Shown here one piece after another: positions 24,473 to 34,352 of a stretch of 49,558 bases of DNA. The notes under the pieces are model-generated. The model made no database searches. It was not told the DNA's origin and worked only from the letters and a program-made list of their open reading frames with translations. The DNA is taken from positions 1-49,558 of the forward strand of contig CABYOG010000002.1 in the NCBI GenBank assembly GCA_902520575.1. Reading direction: 5' to 3'. How positions within the stretch are numbered: position 1 is the stretch's first letter; each line of letters begins with the position of its first letter. A program made the position numbers and the translations under genes. The stretch comes from an uncultured SAR116 cluster alpha proteobacterium. GTDB lineage: Bacteria > Pseudomonadota > Alphaproteobacteria > Puniceispirillales > Puniceispirillaceae.

Positions 24473-25957
24473 TCACCCTTTTTTCTCCGCTGCTGTATTT
24501 TTCTTCGCAGAAGCTTTTTTCGGAGTGACTTTTTTATTTCCTGCCTTTTTAGCCTTGCTCTTTTTAGACGACGCTTTCTTAGGCGCAGATTTGGGCTTTT
24601 TTGAACCCTTTCCAGCACTTTTTTCTGCCGGTTCTGCGTAAAGCTCTTCTGCAGTTATTTCAATGTCTGTGACTTTTGCCATTTCAAGAATATAATCCAT
24701 TACAAGCTCTTCAAACATCGGCCCAGCGAGTTGCTGCATTGCATCAGGATTATTTTGGTAATATTGAATAACTTCCTGCTCCTGTCCCGGAAAACGACTT
24801 GATTGTTCGATCACAGTGCGTTTGATATCCTCTTCACTAACCTGAATGTTGTTACTTTGGCCTATTTCAGTCAGCAGCAGCCCCAGTCGAACGCGCCGCT
24901 TGGCCACCGTTCGAGCTTCCTCTTTTTGCTCATCAGTTAGACCTTCATCAGCTGCGTGAGTATGATCATGATCGTCATTATCATTGTGGTCATTAGGCTC
25001 AGCAATCGATTTCGCCACGATATCATACTCGGACTGCAATAGGCTCGGTGGAACATCAAAGTCTATTTGGCCAGCCAGCTGGTCAAAAACATTTGTTTTA
25101 ACAGCCGCACGAAGGGCTGTGGCATGCTGGGATGCCAGTTGACCTGCAACAGCATCTCGCAATGTGTCAAGATTTTCAAATCCAAGCTTGCTGGCCAATT
25201 CATTATCCACCTTAGCATCACCTTTTTCATGAATTTCTTTCACTGGGCATTCGAAAACAGCTTCTTTGCCTGCAAGATGCGCAGCCTGATAATCGGCTGG
25301 GAAAGTGACATTTACTTCAACTGTTTCGCCTACCTGCGCGCCAACGAGTCCATCTTCAAATCCTGGAATGAAGCTATTTGAACCTAATTCCAGCATATGG
25401 TCCTGCGCTGCTCCACCTTCAAAAGCCTGGCCATCGATACGACCTATGAAGTCAATCAAAACCACATCACCTAATTTTGCCTCTCGCCTGGTCTCAACTT
25501 TTTTGGTGGGCCTATTCTCATCTGCAAGCCTTTGCATCGTCTCTTTTACAACTGCCTCATCATTAGGCAGAAGCGGACGTTCAATAGAAAGGGCCGCTAA
25601 ATCAGGAATTGTGATATTTGGCATGATTTCAGCAGAGAGCTTAGCCACTAGGTCACTGCCATCTTCAAAACTTGTAATATCCATCTTTGGCTGGCTGGCC
25701 AATTTCAGCTTTTGCTCTTCAATTGTCTTTTTTGCGGCGTCATCGAGAGTTGTGCGAATAATCTCACCTTTCACCTGACTCCCAAAGCGAGCTTTCACCA
25801 CTGACATCGGCACTTTGCCAGGACGGAAACCAGGCATATTGGCCGTTATTGCAATCTCCGCCAGTCTAGCTGAAACTTTTTCATCCAATTCTGCAGCGGT
25901 GAATGTTATTTCATACTCCCGCGCAAGACCTTCGCTCAGTGTTTCTTTGATGTTCAT
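24473..25957 (-). CDS. tig: Trigger factor chaperone with His/Asp-rich insertion and Lys-rich tail
   Basis: ATG at 25957 (494 residues) is preferred because AGGA lies 7 bases upstream; an ATG 18 bases earlier is in frame. The ribosome-docking signature MPGFRPGKVP is near residue 45, the FKBP-type prolyl isomerase domain runs from about 160 to 245 (GDVVLIDFIGRIDGQAFEGG; LGSNSFIPGFEDGL), and the helical chaperone arms follow. Two additions stand out: a short His/Asp-rich insertion at about 322-334 (DHNDNDDHDHTH) in the arm region, and a C-terminal tail of about 54 residues made almost only of Lys, Ala, Ser and Pro (for example KKASSKKSKAKKAGNKK). Usual trigger factors end near 430-450 residues. 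Such tails occur in some alphaproteobacteria and could help ribosome or nucleic acid contact (inference). It is first in the tig-clpP-clpX-lon cluster. Confidence 0.95.
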   Translation of the reverse strand: MNIKETLSEGLAREYEITFTAAELDEKVSARLAEIAITANMPGFRPGKVPMSVVKARFGSQVKGEIIRTTLDDAAKKTIEEQKLKLASQPKMDITSFEDGSDLVAKLSAEIMPNITIPDLAALSIERPLLPNDEAVVKETMQRLADENRPTKKVETRREAKLGDVVLIDFIGRIDGQAFEGGAAQDHMLELGSNSFIPGFEDGLVGAQVGETVEVNVTFPADYQAAHLAGKEAVFECPVKEIHEKGDAKVDNELASKLGFENLDTLRDAVAGQLASQHATALRAAVKTNVFDQLAGQIDFDVPPSLLQSEYDIVAKSIAEPNDHNDNDDHDHTHAADEGLTDEQKEEARTVAKRRVRLGLLLTEIGQSNNIQVSEEDIKRTVIEQSSRFPGQEQEVIQYYQNNPDAMQQLAGPMFEELVMDYILEMAKVTDIEITAEELYAEPAEKSAGKGSKKPKSAPKKASSKKSKAKKAGNKKVTPKKASAKKNTAAEKKG

Positions 25958-26044
25958 AATCTGTCCTGTTGACACTATACTGCCTGCCGAAAATCACCCG
26001 TCAAACCTGAACATGGTTTAGTGAAGGGCATCATTTCGAATTGA

Positions 26045-26129
26045 TGGTGCGGGCGGAGGGACTTGAACCCCCACATCGCAAGATACCAGAACCTAAATCT
26101 GGCGCGTCTACCAATTTCGCCACGCCCGC
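26045..26129 (-). tRNA. tRNA-Leu (TAG)
   Basis: An 85-nt class II tRNA on the complement: acceptor GCGGGCG/CGCCCGC, anticodon stem CCAGA/TCTGG with loop TTTAGGT (anticodon TAG), a long variable arm (TATCTTGCGATGT), T arm GGTTCAAGTCC and encoded CCA. It lies upstream of tig on the same strand. Confidence 0.95.
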
Positions 26130-26248
26130 ATCATTATCTTGTGAAGGGCATCGGTACTCGAAAAATAGATACCAGGTCAAGCAATAATGCGAAAACGAAC
26201 CGAAGTGGCCTCATTCTGATAATCAAATTCTCATCTGGAGTAAGGAAA

Positions 26249-26326
26249 TGGGGCGAGTGACCGGATTTGAACCGGCGACATCCAGTACCACAAACTGGCG
26301 CTCTAACCAACTGAGCTACACCCGCC
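26249..26326 (-). tRNA. tRNA-His (GTG)
   Basis: The complement forms a 78-nt cloverleaf with the extra 5' G (position -1) opposite C73 that marks tRNA-His. The anticodon stem CCAGT/ACTGG surrounds TTGTGGT, giving GTG. CCA is encoded. It is 119 bases upstream of tRNA-Leu on the same strand, with nothing recognisable between them. Confidence 0.94.
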
Positions 26327-26412
26327 ACAACATTCATGAAGTACAAATCAATGCTTTAATAGGCGAGAAATATGTATATGGTCAAATAAAAACCATTATA
26401 TGAGATTTGCTT

Positions 26413-27579
26413 ATGCTTAATCCATCTGCTGACAAACTGGGAACTGAAACCGCTTTTGGAGTTTTAGCCAGAGCTGGCGTGCTTGCCTCACAAGGAAATG
26501 ATATCATCAATTTAGGAATAGGCCAGCCAGATTTCAGAACGCCTGAACATATCGTAGAGGCAGGAATCCAAGCTTTGCTGGATGGGGCTCATGGTTATAC
26601 GCCCTCCATGGGACTGCCTGCCTTGCGTGAAGCTGTCGCCACAGACATCCATCAACGCTACGGAAACGAGCCTGACGTTAATAACATTCAGATAGTCCCT
26701 GGCGGCAAGCCAATCTTGTTTACAGCAATGATGCTACTGGGCGGACCACAACACGAAATTCTGACACCTGACCCGGGTTTTCCAATTTATCAGTCAGCAA
26801 TCAATTATTCAGGAGCCAGGTCTATTTCTTACGGTTTAGTCGAGAAAAACGGTTTCGCTTTTGATGCGGAAGAAGTGCTGTCAAAAATCACGGATAGAAC
26901 AAGTCTTGTTATTGTAAATTCACCTGCGAATCCAACAGGTGGCATCACCCCGCGCGCTGAATTCGACAAATTTGTTAAGGGGCTTGAGATTTTTCCGCAT
27001 GTTACTGTCCTATCAGATGAAATTTACGACAGGTTAATTTTTAAAGGCGAACCAGTTTCACTAATGACCTACCCCAGCCTTCAGGACAGATTGATCATTT
27101 TGAATGGCTGGTCAAAAACCTACGCGATGACGGGGTGGCGTATTGGATACGGTGTCTGGCCCAAACGGCTTGTTGATTATGCAGACAGATTGGCTGTAAA
27201 CTTCCATTCCTGTGTGAATGCACCTTCCCAACATGCCGCGATTGCTGCTTTGCAGGGAGATCAGTCCTGTGTCGATGAGATGCTGACAGCGTTCAAGCGG
27301 AGAGGCGCGCTTATCACGAAATTATTGAACCAGATTGAAGGAGTAAGTTGCCAACGGCCAGGCGGTGCATTTTACGTTTTTGCAAATATCATTGACACTC
27401 CCTTTTCCTCTCACGCATTCCAAGAGAAACTGTTGGAAGAATATGGTGTCGCCGGAATCGCAGGTACTTCATTCGGCAGTTTTGGTGAAGGCTACATTCG
27501 TTTGTCCTGTGCCAATTCAGATGAAGCGATTGAACGGGCTGTCTCACGCATTCAAAAAATGTTGGACGACTCTGCCTAA
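26413..27579 (+). CDS. PLP-dependent aminotransferase, class I/II
   Basis: A 388-residue fold-type I aminotransferase counted from ATG 26413. Motifs: LGIGQPDFRTPEHI, GYTPSMGLPALREAV, the asparagine segment NSPANPTGG, SDEIYD with the PLP-ring Asp, WSKTYAMTGWRIGYG with the PLP lysine, and GEGYIRLSCANS with the substrate-carboxylate Arg. It belongs to the subgroup of aspartate/aromatic or pyruvate-type aminotransferases (AspC/AlaA-like), but the amino donor cannot be fixed. It stands alone between tRNA-His (divergent) and glnB, 169 bases upstream of the latter. Confidence 0.88.
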   Translation: MLNPSADKLGTETAFGVLARAGVLASQGNDIINLGIGQPDFRTPEHIVEAGIQALLDGAHGYTPSMGLPALREAVATDIHQRYGNEPDVNNIQIVPGGKPILFTAMMLLGGPQHEILTPDPGFPIYQSAINYSGARSISYGLVEKNGFAFDAEEVLSKITDRTSLVIVNSPANPTGGITPRAEFDKFVKGLEIFPHVTVLSDEIYDRLIFKGEPVSLMTYPSLQDRLIILNGWSKTYAMTGWRIGYGVWPKRLVDYADRLAVNFHSCVNAPSQHAAIAALQGDQSCVDEMLTAFKRRGALITKLLNQIEGVSCQRPGGAFYVFANIIDTPFSSHAFQEKLLEEYGVAGIAGTSFGSFGEGYIRLSCANSDEAIERAVSRIQKMLDDSA

Positions 27580-27652
27580 TTAATGTGCAAATGCAGGCTG
27601 TTCTCTAGCCCCTTCCATTCAAAGTCTTGCGAAAAAAGTTTAACAAGGCTTT

Positions 27653-27665
27653 AACACCTAGTGTT
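27653..27665. promoter_or_regulatory. Short dyad upstream of glnB
   Basis: AACAC-CTA-GTGTT is a 13-bp dyad about 85 bases before the glnB start, in AT-rich sequence suited to a promoter. It does not match the NtrC site or a sigma-54 promoter, and I found neither in the gap, so its role is only a guess. Confidence 0.2.
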
Positions 27666-27715
27666 TAAGGGTTATCGAGTTAGGTAAGAATTGTTAAGCC
27701 AATTCGACATTTTAG

Positions 27716-28087
<372 letters not shown>

Positions 28088-28190
28088 TTGGAATAATTAG
28101 GAATTTGAGATCCTGCGGCCTGTCCAGCCTGCTGAAAACATCGAGATGAACATAATCAGAGCCGAAAAAAATACTTGAAAGGAAAACAAA

Positions 28191-29600
28191 ATGTCTGACG
28201 CAAAAACAATTATGGAAATGATCAAAGAGAACGACGTATCTTACGTCGACCTGCGCTTTACCGACCCACGAGGTAAAATGCAGCATGTAACACAGCATAT
28301 TGATACGATAGATAAAGAAACCCTTGCTGAGGGGTTCATGTTCGATGGATCTTCAATTGCGGGCTGGAAAGCAATAAATGAATCAGACATGAAGTTAATG
28401 CCAGATCTTTCTCGTGCTTATGTTGACCCGTTTTTTTCGCAAACTACGGTGGCAGTGTTCTGTGATGTGCTAGACCCTATTACAGGCGAGCCCTATGAAC
28501 GTGACCCGCGCGGCACGGCAAAAGCGGCTCTCGCTCACATGCAGGCAGCCGGAATTGCGGACACAGCTTATTTTGGTCCAGAAGCGGAGTTCTTCATTTT
28601 TGAAGATGTAAAGGTGGACGTGTCCATGAACCGCTCGATGTTTCAGGTTGACTCAGTAGAGGGCCCCTACAACAGCGCACGCGAGTATGAAGAAGGCAAT
28701 ATGGGTCACCGCCCGGGCGTGAAAGGGGGATATTTCCCCGTTCCACCAGTCGACTCAGGACAGGACATTCGTTCTGAAATGCTGTCGGTTATGGCGGATA
28801 TGGGCGTACCTGTGGAAAAGCATCACCATGAAGTCGCTCCTTCTCAGCACGAATTAGGTATGAAATTTGGCACGCTGCTTGAAACAGCTGATAATATGCA
28901 ACTCTACAAATACTCAGTGCATCAGGTTGCCCATGCCTACGGACTGTCTGCGACTTTTCTGCCAAAACCGATTGCCGGTGATAATGGTTCAGGAATGCAT
29001 GTTCACCAGTCTTTATGGTTAGGCGGCAAGCCATTATTTGCAGGTAACGGCTATGCGGATTTATCTGAAGCAGCGCTGCATTACATTGGCGGTATTATTA
29101 AACATGCAAAAGCTCTGAATGCGTTTACCAACCCATCAACAAACAGCTACAAGCGCTTGATCCCAGGCTTCGAAGCCCCGGTGCTTCTCGCTTACTCTGC
29201 ACGGAACCGTTCAGCCTCCTGCCGTATCCCATTTGTAGCCAGCCCAAATGGCAAGCGCGTTGAGGTACGCTTCCCAGATGCAACAGCTAACCCATACCTT
29301 GCTTTTTCAGCAATGCTGATGGCAGGGCTGGATGGCATTCGCAACAAAATCCACCCTGGAGATGCAATGGATAAGGATTTGTACGACTTGCCTGCAGAAG
29401 AACTCGCGCAAATACCAACAGTCTGTGGATCCCTGCGTGAGGCTCTAGATAGCCTGAATACTGATCGTGCGTTCTTAACAGAAGGTAATGTGTTTACAGA
29501 CGACCAGATTGATGCGTACATCGAACTAAAAATGGAAGAGGTCATTACCCTTGAGCATGCTCCCCATCCTGTTGAGTTTCAGATGTATTACTCATATTAA
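28191..29600 (+). CDS. glnA: Type I glutamine synthetase
   Basis: A 469-residue GSI-beta enzyme that makes glutamine from glutamate, ammonia and ATP. Landmarks: [11 protein letters not shown] near residue 50, the ATP/metal segment [22 protein letters not shown], the glutamate-binding flap [17 protein letters not shown], and the adenylylation Tyr398 in [11 protein letters not shown], so it should be controlled by GlnE in response to PII. An AAAGGAAAA ribosome-binding site precedes the ATG. A strong terminator follows at 29622-29652. Confidence 0.97.
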   Translation: MSDAKTIMEMIKENDVSYVDLRFTDPRGKMQHVTQHIDTIDKETLAEGFMFDGSSIAGWKAINESDMKLMPDLSRAYVDPFFSQTTVAVFCDVLDPITGEPYERDPRGTAKAALAHMQAAGIADTAYFGPEAEFFIFEDVKVDVSMNRSMFQVDSVEGPYNSAREYEEGNMGHRPGVKGGYFPVPPVDSGQDIRSEMLSVMADMGVPVEKHHHEVAPSQHELGMKFGTLLETADNMQLYKYSVHQVAHAYGLSATFLPKPIAGDNGSGMHVHQSLWLGGKPLFAGNGYADLSEAALHYIGGIIKHAKALNAFTNPSTNSYKRLIPGFEAPVLLAYSARNRSASCRIPFVASPNGKRVEVRFPDATANPYLAFSAMLMAGLDGIRNKIHPGDAMDKDLYDLPAEELAQIPTVCGSLREALDSLNTDRAFLTEGNVFTDDQIDAYIELKMEEVITLEHAPHPVEFQMYYSY

Positions 29601-29621
29601 ATCCTTCAGACAGATAATGAT

Positions 29622-29652
29622 AAACCCCGGGCACTTACGCTCGGGGTTTTTT
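29622..29652 (+). terminator. Intrinsic terminator after glnA
   Basis: AACCCCG pairs with CGGGGTT around a short loop and is followed by a run of six T, beginning about 22 bases after the glnA stop: a standard rho-independent terminator. Confidence 0.9.
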
Positions 29653-30059
29653 ATGACTCAGAGCTCAGCGATGCGCTCTCCATATATCAAGTCCCCTGTC
29701 TAAAAAATTGGCTGTCTTGTATACAAAAACTTAGGCGGAATGAAAAATTAACAATGAGGTTGAACAGCAGAGATGCATTAGAAGACACTACAATATATTT
29801 ACCTGTATTGACCAAAGCTTTGCCGTGAGAATAGATTTTAATGCCACTTGGTAAATCATTACTTTTAAGCTATTTCAAGGCCGCCATTTATTAAATTCTA
29901 AACTGTTTTCAGGATCATTTTAATCCACCTTAAAAAAAGGCATTCGCAAAAAAAATTAATCCATCGCTAAGTTTAAATCGCTGTATCTAGTTTTAACCCT
30001 TTTCCTGCACCCCCATATATTGTAAAATTCGCAGGACTCAACTTTTTAATATAAATGAA
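29653..30059. other. AT-rich intergenic region upstream of parE
   Basis: About 400 bases with no supported gene. Small frames here lack ribosome-binding sites and conserved content. Several short A/T runs and one promoter-like pair (29808-29837) are the only signals seen. Confidence 0.5.
29808..29837 (+). promoter_or_regulatory. Promoter-like -35/-10 pair upstream of parE
   Basis: TTGACC and TAGATT are separated by 18 bases, resembling a sigma-70-type promoter. It lies about 220 bases before the parE start, so it would give a long leader. The match is by eye in AT-rich DNA and is weak evidence. Confidence 0.25.
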
Positions 30060-32042
30060 ATGTCAGATTTGTTTCCCAGTAGTAACCAGAAGACTAGCTA
30101 TGATGCTAGAGAGATTGAAGTTCTGGAAGGGCTAGAACCCGTAAGACATCGGCCAGGCATGTATGTTGGCGGTACAGATGAACGAGCACTCCATCATTTA
30201 GCAGCTGAAATCTTAGATAATTCTATGGACGAGGCTGTCGCCGGTTATGCCAGTTGGATTGAAATTCATCTTGAGGATATGAACACCCTCAGCATAAGTG
30301 ATAATGGTCGGGGCATCCCAATTGATCCCCATCCAAAATTTCCGAATAAATCTGCGCTTGAGGTCATCCTGACCACCTTGCATGCCGGTGGGAAGTTTTC
30401 TGGCAAAGCCTATCAGACCTCTGGCGGACTTCATGGTGTTGGAGCATCTGTGGTGAACGCTTTGTCCAGCCATTTAGAGGTTGAGGTTGCGCGAGATAAA
30501 ATCCTCTACAGTCAGTCTTTTGCGCGCGGCAGACCAACTGGACAACTATCCGTTGTGGGCAAAACAGCGAACCGGCGCGGGACCTTAATCCGATTCACTC
30601 CTGATGAAGATATTTTTGGGACGAATTGTCAATTTAAACCCGAAATACTATATCGCATGGCCCTTTCCAAGGCCTATCTGTTTGCTGGGGTTGAGATCAG
30701 ATGGCAATGTTCCCGTGAACTGATCACAGACGCCAACCCTGTCCCCCAACAACAGCAGCTTTGCTTTCCAGGCGGTCTAGCTGATTACTTGAACCATTCA
30801 ACAGAGGATAAACCACTGCTGTTAAGCCAGCCTTTTGCAGGGCGGATAGAAATTGAAGGACAGAAATTTGAATGGGCGATTACTTGGCTCACCCCCGCGG
30901 AGGATGGTTTTTTCCGGTCCTATTGCAATACCGTGCCTACCCCGTTGGGCGGCACACATGAAACAGGCTTCAGGCAAGCCATCTCCCGTGGACTGCGTAA
31001 TTACGGTGAGATGGTGGGCCAGAAGAAGGCTGCAGAACTTACAGCAGAGGATATCCTTGCAGAATCTGCCGGGATGCTGTCTGTTTTTTTAAAGGATCCC
31101 CAATTTCAAGGGCAGACAAAAGACAAGTTGGTCACTGCTGATGCTGCTAGACAAACTGAATCAGCTGTGCGTGACAGGTTTGAAATTTGGCTTTCAGATG
31201 AGCCTACGCGGGCAAATGACCTCCTGGAACGCGCGATTGAGCGGATGGAAGACCGCAAACGCAAACGCAAAGAAAAAGATGTGGCCCGCAAATCAGCAAC
31301 GCGAAAACTGCGTTTGCCAGGTAAATTATCTGACTGTACTGAGACAAATACAGAGCTTACAGAATTGTTTCTGGTTGAAGGAGACAGTGCTGGGGGATCA
31401 GCAAAATCAGCCCGAAACAGAAAAACGCAGGCTGTATTACCCCTGCGTGGCAAGATTTTGAATGTCGCCAGTGCAACAGCTGATAAATTATCTCAAAATC
31501 AGGAACTATCTGATCTGGCTCTTGCACTCGGGGTAAAGGGCGGCAGGGAATTTTCAGCAGATAGGCTGCGATATGGGAAGATCATCATCATGACGGATGC
31601 TGATGTAGACGGAGCCCATATTGCAGCCTTATTGATGACCTATTTTTACCGCGAGATGCCAGAGCTCATTGAAAAAGGCCGTCTTTATCTTGCCCAGCCG
31701 CCCTTGTACAGGATGACACAGGGCGCCTTAACAGCCTATGCGTTGGATGATGAGCATCGTGACCATCTACTAAAAAAACAATTCACGCAGAAATCAAAGG
31801 TCGATATCAGTCGCTTTAAAGGTCTGGGGGAAATGCCGCCCGCTCAATTAAAAGAAACCACTATGAACCCCGACAGCCGCAGATTATTGCAAGTCGACCT
31901 TCCCAAACGGAACATGGATGGCGCAGATGACCGCCGCGATGTTGACAAGCTAGTAAACACGTTGATGGGTAAAAAGCCAGAATTGCGATTTGGTTATATT
32001 CGTGACCATGCTTACGAGGTGTTACAAGAATTGGATGTCTAG
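30060..32042 (+). CDS. parE: DNA topoisomerase IV subunit B
   Basis: A 660-residue GHKL-ATPase type IIA topoisomerase subunit. ATPase motifs: LEPVRHRPGMYVGG, EILDNSMDEAVAG with the Mg-binding Asn, SISDNGRGIP, and QTSGGLHGVGASVVNALS; the QTK loop is FQGQTKDKLV. The TOPRIM region has LFLVEGDSAGGSAKSARNR and IMTDADVDGAHIA. The segment KAYLFAGVEIRW and the moderate length indicate ParE rather than GyrB (usually about 800 residues in this class), though a distant GyrB cannot be fully excluded. It separates replicated chromosomes with ParC, which is not in the window. It is convergent with the hydrolase, 16 bases apart. Confidence 0.92.
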   Translation: MSDLFPSSNQKTSYDAREIEVLEGLEPVRHRPGMYVGGTDERALHHLAAEILDNSMDEAVAGYASWIEIHLEDMNTLSISDNGRGIPIDPHPKFPNKSALEVILTTLHAGGKFSGKAYQTSGGLHGVGASVVNALSSHLEVEVARDKILYSQSFARGRPTGQLSVVGKTANRRGTLIRFTPDEDIFGTNCQFKPEILYRMALSKAYLFAGVEIRWQCSRELITDANPVPQQQQLCFPGGLADYLNHSTEDKPLLLSQPFAGRIEIEGQKFEWAITWLTPAEDGFFRSYCNTVPTPLGGTHETGFRQAISRGLRNYGEMVGQKKAAELTAEDILAESAGMLSVFLKDPQFQGQTKDKLVTADAARQTESAVRDRFEIWLSDEPTRANDLLERAIERMEDRKRKRKEKDVARKSATRKLRLPGKLSDCTETNTELTELFLVEGDSAGGSAKSARNRKTQAVLPLRGKILNVASATADKLSQNQELSDLALALGVKGGREFSADRLRYGKIIIMTDADVDGAHIAALLMTYFYREMPELIEKGRLYLAQPPLYRMTQGALTAYALDDEHRDHLLKKQFTQKSKVDISRFKGLGEMPPAQLKETTMNPDSRRLLQVDLPKRNMDGADDRRDVDKLVNTLMGKKPELRFGYIRDHAYEVLQELDV

Positions 32043-32058
32043 ACCACACAGGTGCAGT

Positions 32059-32766
32059 TCAGCTACCCTGCCCTGCTCTTTCAATGAGACTCTGCATCGC
32101 AGCAAGACAAGCTTCCGGCGCTTCCATAGTTGACAAATGCCCAGTTGCCTTCAGCAACTTCAGTTCACAGTTCGGTAACAAACCTGCCATCTCAACAGAT
32201 AAATCAGGGGGTGTTAATTCATCGATATCCCCGCAAACCACGCAGGATGGACCAGTATAGGATGACAAATGGGGCCGTTGGTCGATGCGGTTTGAAATAG
32301 CCTGTTGCTGTAGCGCAAAATTGTGTTGCCCTACTGTCTCTGCCATATGAACCACCGTGTTCGTCAACCGTTCATTCTGCAATGCCTGCGGGGATAGGAA
32401 TTTTGGCAATAAACGGGGAGTTACACCTCTGAATTTGCCTATAGCTGACAGCCTTACCAGATCATTCCGCATTTTGCGCCTATCTTCTGTATCCGCACGT
32501 GCCCCTGTTGAAAACAGGCCAAGTCCATGAACCCTGCTAGCATCCAGCCTTGCGGTTTCCATCGCAATATAGCCGCCCATTGACAGGCCAAACAGGATTA
32601 AAGGCCCGTGTATCTGTGCCAAAATGCGTTCAGACATCGCCGAAATACAGTCAAGGCCAGTTGTGTCTGCAACCTTAATCTTATGTGTCGTCTCAAGCAC
32701 ATCGATCTGCGCCTGAAACAAAGCTGATGTGCAGAGCAGGCCGGGTATAAATACAAGTGTGGGCAT
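32059..32766 (-). CDS. Alpha/beta hydrolase
   Basis: About 235 residues from ATG 32766, which puts PTLVFIPGLLCTSALF at the N-terminus as in related hydrolases; an ATG 42 bases upstream would add a non-conserved stretch. The nucleophile elbow is FGLSMGGYIAME, the acid is in CGDIDELTPPDLS, and the histidine in ATGHLSTMEAPEA. The oxyanion HG motif is replaced by PGLLC. The fold covers esterases, lipases and dehalogenases; substrate unknown. It is divergent from the DEAD-box helicase, with 200 bases between the two. Confidence 0.82.
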   Translation of the reverse strand: MPTLVFIPGLLCTSALFQAQIDVLETTHKIKVADTTGLDCISAMSERILAQIHGPLILFGLSMGGYIAMETARLDASRVHGLGLFSTGARADTEDRRKMRNDLVRLSAIGKFRGVTPRLLPKFLSPQALQNERLTNTVVHMAETVGQHNFALQQQAISNRIDQRPHLSSYTGPSCVVCGDIDELTPPDLSVEMAGLLPNCELKLLKATGHLSTMEAPEACLAAMQSLIERAGQGS

Positions 32767-32966
32767 AATAGAAAATCCAAGGCTCATTGCAAAAATTTTG
32801 CGCAGCATACGCAGGAATGGTAAACAACACCAGAGCTGGTTGTCATTTGACCAGGCAACAAAATCAGTGTACCCTGCGATAAATGCATTTGTATTGGTAA
32901 TGAGAATAACTCGTTGATTATGTCTTAAGCAGATGTAAGATTTTTCGATATTAAAGGATTACCACT

Positions 32967-34325
32967 ATTTCTTCCCAATTTATTGATTTAGGTCTCAGTG
33001 ATGAGCTTGTTAAAGCTGTTACTTTACTCGGCTATGAAACGCCTACACCCATTCAGGCTGCCTCTATTCCGTCAGTCTTGATGGGTCGTGATATACTGGG
33101 TTCCGCGCAGACAGGAACAGGCAAAACCGCGTCTTTCACTTTGCCAATGATCGACATTTTGGCGTCTGGACGAGCGAAGGCACGCATGCCCCGCTCGCTT
33201 ATCCTAGCCCCAACAAGAGAATTGGCCGCTCAGGTCTCTGAGTCATTTAAAAAATTTTCAGTTAACCATAAAATGAGTATGGCGTTGCTGATAGGCGGTG
33301 TAAGTTTTTCTGAGCAGGATGCCGCTCTTAGTAAAGGTGTTGATGTGCTTATTGCAACACCTGGCCGCTTATTAGATCATTTTGAACGGGGCAAGGTACT
33401 CCTTCAGGATGTAAAGATTCTAGTCATCGATGAAGCTGATCGAATGTTGGATATGGGCTTCATTCCTGATGTGGAACGCATTGTTAGCTTTTTGCCTGTT
33501 ATGCGGCAGACCCTGTTCTTTTCGGCAACTTTATCTGAAGAAATTCATACAATCGGTCGCAAATTTGTCATGAATCCAAAACTAATTGAAGTTGCCAAAC
33601 CTGCATCAACAGCCGATACAATCAGCCAGAATCTAGTGCGTACAACTTTTAAGAAGAAACGTGAGGCACTGCGGGATCTGCTGCGCAGCCAGGATATTCA
33701 GAATGCAGTCATTTTCTGCAACCGAAAACGAGATATCTCGACTTTGCTGTCATCGATGAAACGGCATGGCTTCTCGGCAACAGGTCTACATGGCGACATG
33801 ACCCAGAGTGCACGTCTCGCCGCTCTGGAGGAATTCAAAAATGGGCAGATACCACTGTTGGTTGCATCTGATGTTGCTGCACGCGGCCTTGATATCCCCA
33901 GTGTTAGCCATGTGTTTAATTTTGACGTTCCGTCTAACGCAGAAGATTATGTGCACCGTATCGGGCGCACCGGCCGTGCCGGTCGCCATGGCCATGCCTT
34001 TACGCTGATTGCCGGTGAGGATGATGAAAAAGCCATATTAGCGATCGAAAAACTAACAGGTCGGCCCATTCCTGTTTTATCGAACACCGGTCAGCAGTCG
34101 AAAAAAGAGCATCCAAGTGACGATACTGGAAAATTCGCAAAAAAACATCGAGAAAGCCGCAGTTCAAATAAGACTGCTTCAGATCAGTTAAGCCAGGAAG
34201 AAAAAATTCCTGATAAGGTTGATAAAGTCCACTCCAGACGCTCTCATCAGGGAGATAAACGCCCCCCCGCCTGGAAAGGAAATAGCTTTAAAGACAGTGA
34301 TCATATTCCGGCTTTCCTACGCTAA
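32967..34325 (+). CDS. DEAD-box RNA helicase (RhlE-like) with non-canonical ATT start
   Basis: About 452 residues. The N-terminal Q motif is intact: QFIDLGLSDELVKAV followed by GYETPTPIQAASIP. In this frame an in-frame TAA lies at 32952-32954, and no ATG, GTG or TTG occurs before TTG 33075 and ATG 33078, which would cut off the entire Q motif. AAAGGA (32953-32958) stands 8 bases before ATT at 32967, making ATT the likely start (ATT at 32958 is the alternative). Motif I AQTGTGKT, Ia PTRELAAQ, II DEAD, III SAT, V ARGLDIP and VI HRIGRTGRAGR are all present. A basic Lys/Arg/Ser-rich tail of about 80 residues follows. These helicases remodel structured RNA in ribosome assembly and decay. Confidence 0.88.
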   Translation: MSSQFIDLGLSDELVKAVTLLGYETPTPIQAASIPSVLMGRDILGSAQTGTGKTASFTLPMIDILASGRAKARMPRSLILAPTRELAAQVSESFKKFSVNHKMSMALLIGGVSFSEQDAALSKGVDVLIATPGRLLDHFERGKVLLQDVKILVIDEADRMLDMGFIPDVERIVSFLPVMRQTLFFSATLSEEIHTIGRKFVMNPKLIEVAKPASTADTISQNLVRTTFKKKREALRDLLRSQDIQNAVIFCNRKRDISTLLSSMKRHGFSATGLHGDMTQSARLAALEEFKNGQIPLLVASDVAARGLDIPSVSHVFNFDVPSNAEDYVHRIGRTGRAGRHGHAFTLIAGEDDEKAILAIEKLTGRPIPVLSNTGQQSKKEHPSDDTGKFAKKHRESRSSNKTASDQLSQEEKIPDKVDKVHSRRSHQGDKRPPAWKGNSFKDSDHIPAFLR

Positions 34326-34352
34326 ATAGGCAAGCAGAACCCGGCCATAGGG

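Noticed and set aside
24310..24618. 102-codon Lys/Arg-rich minus-strand frame
   Set aside because: It is the shifted reading of the lysine-rich 3' end of tig and then runs through the tig terminator.
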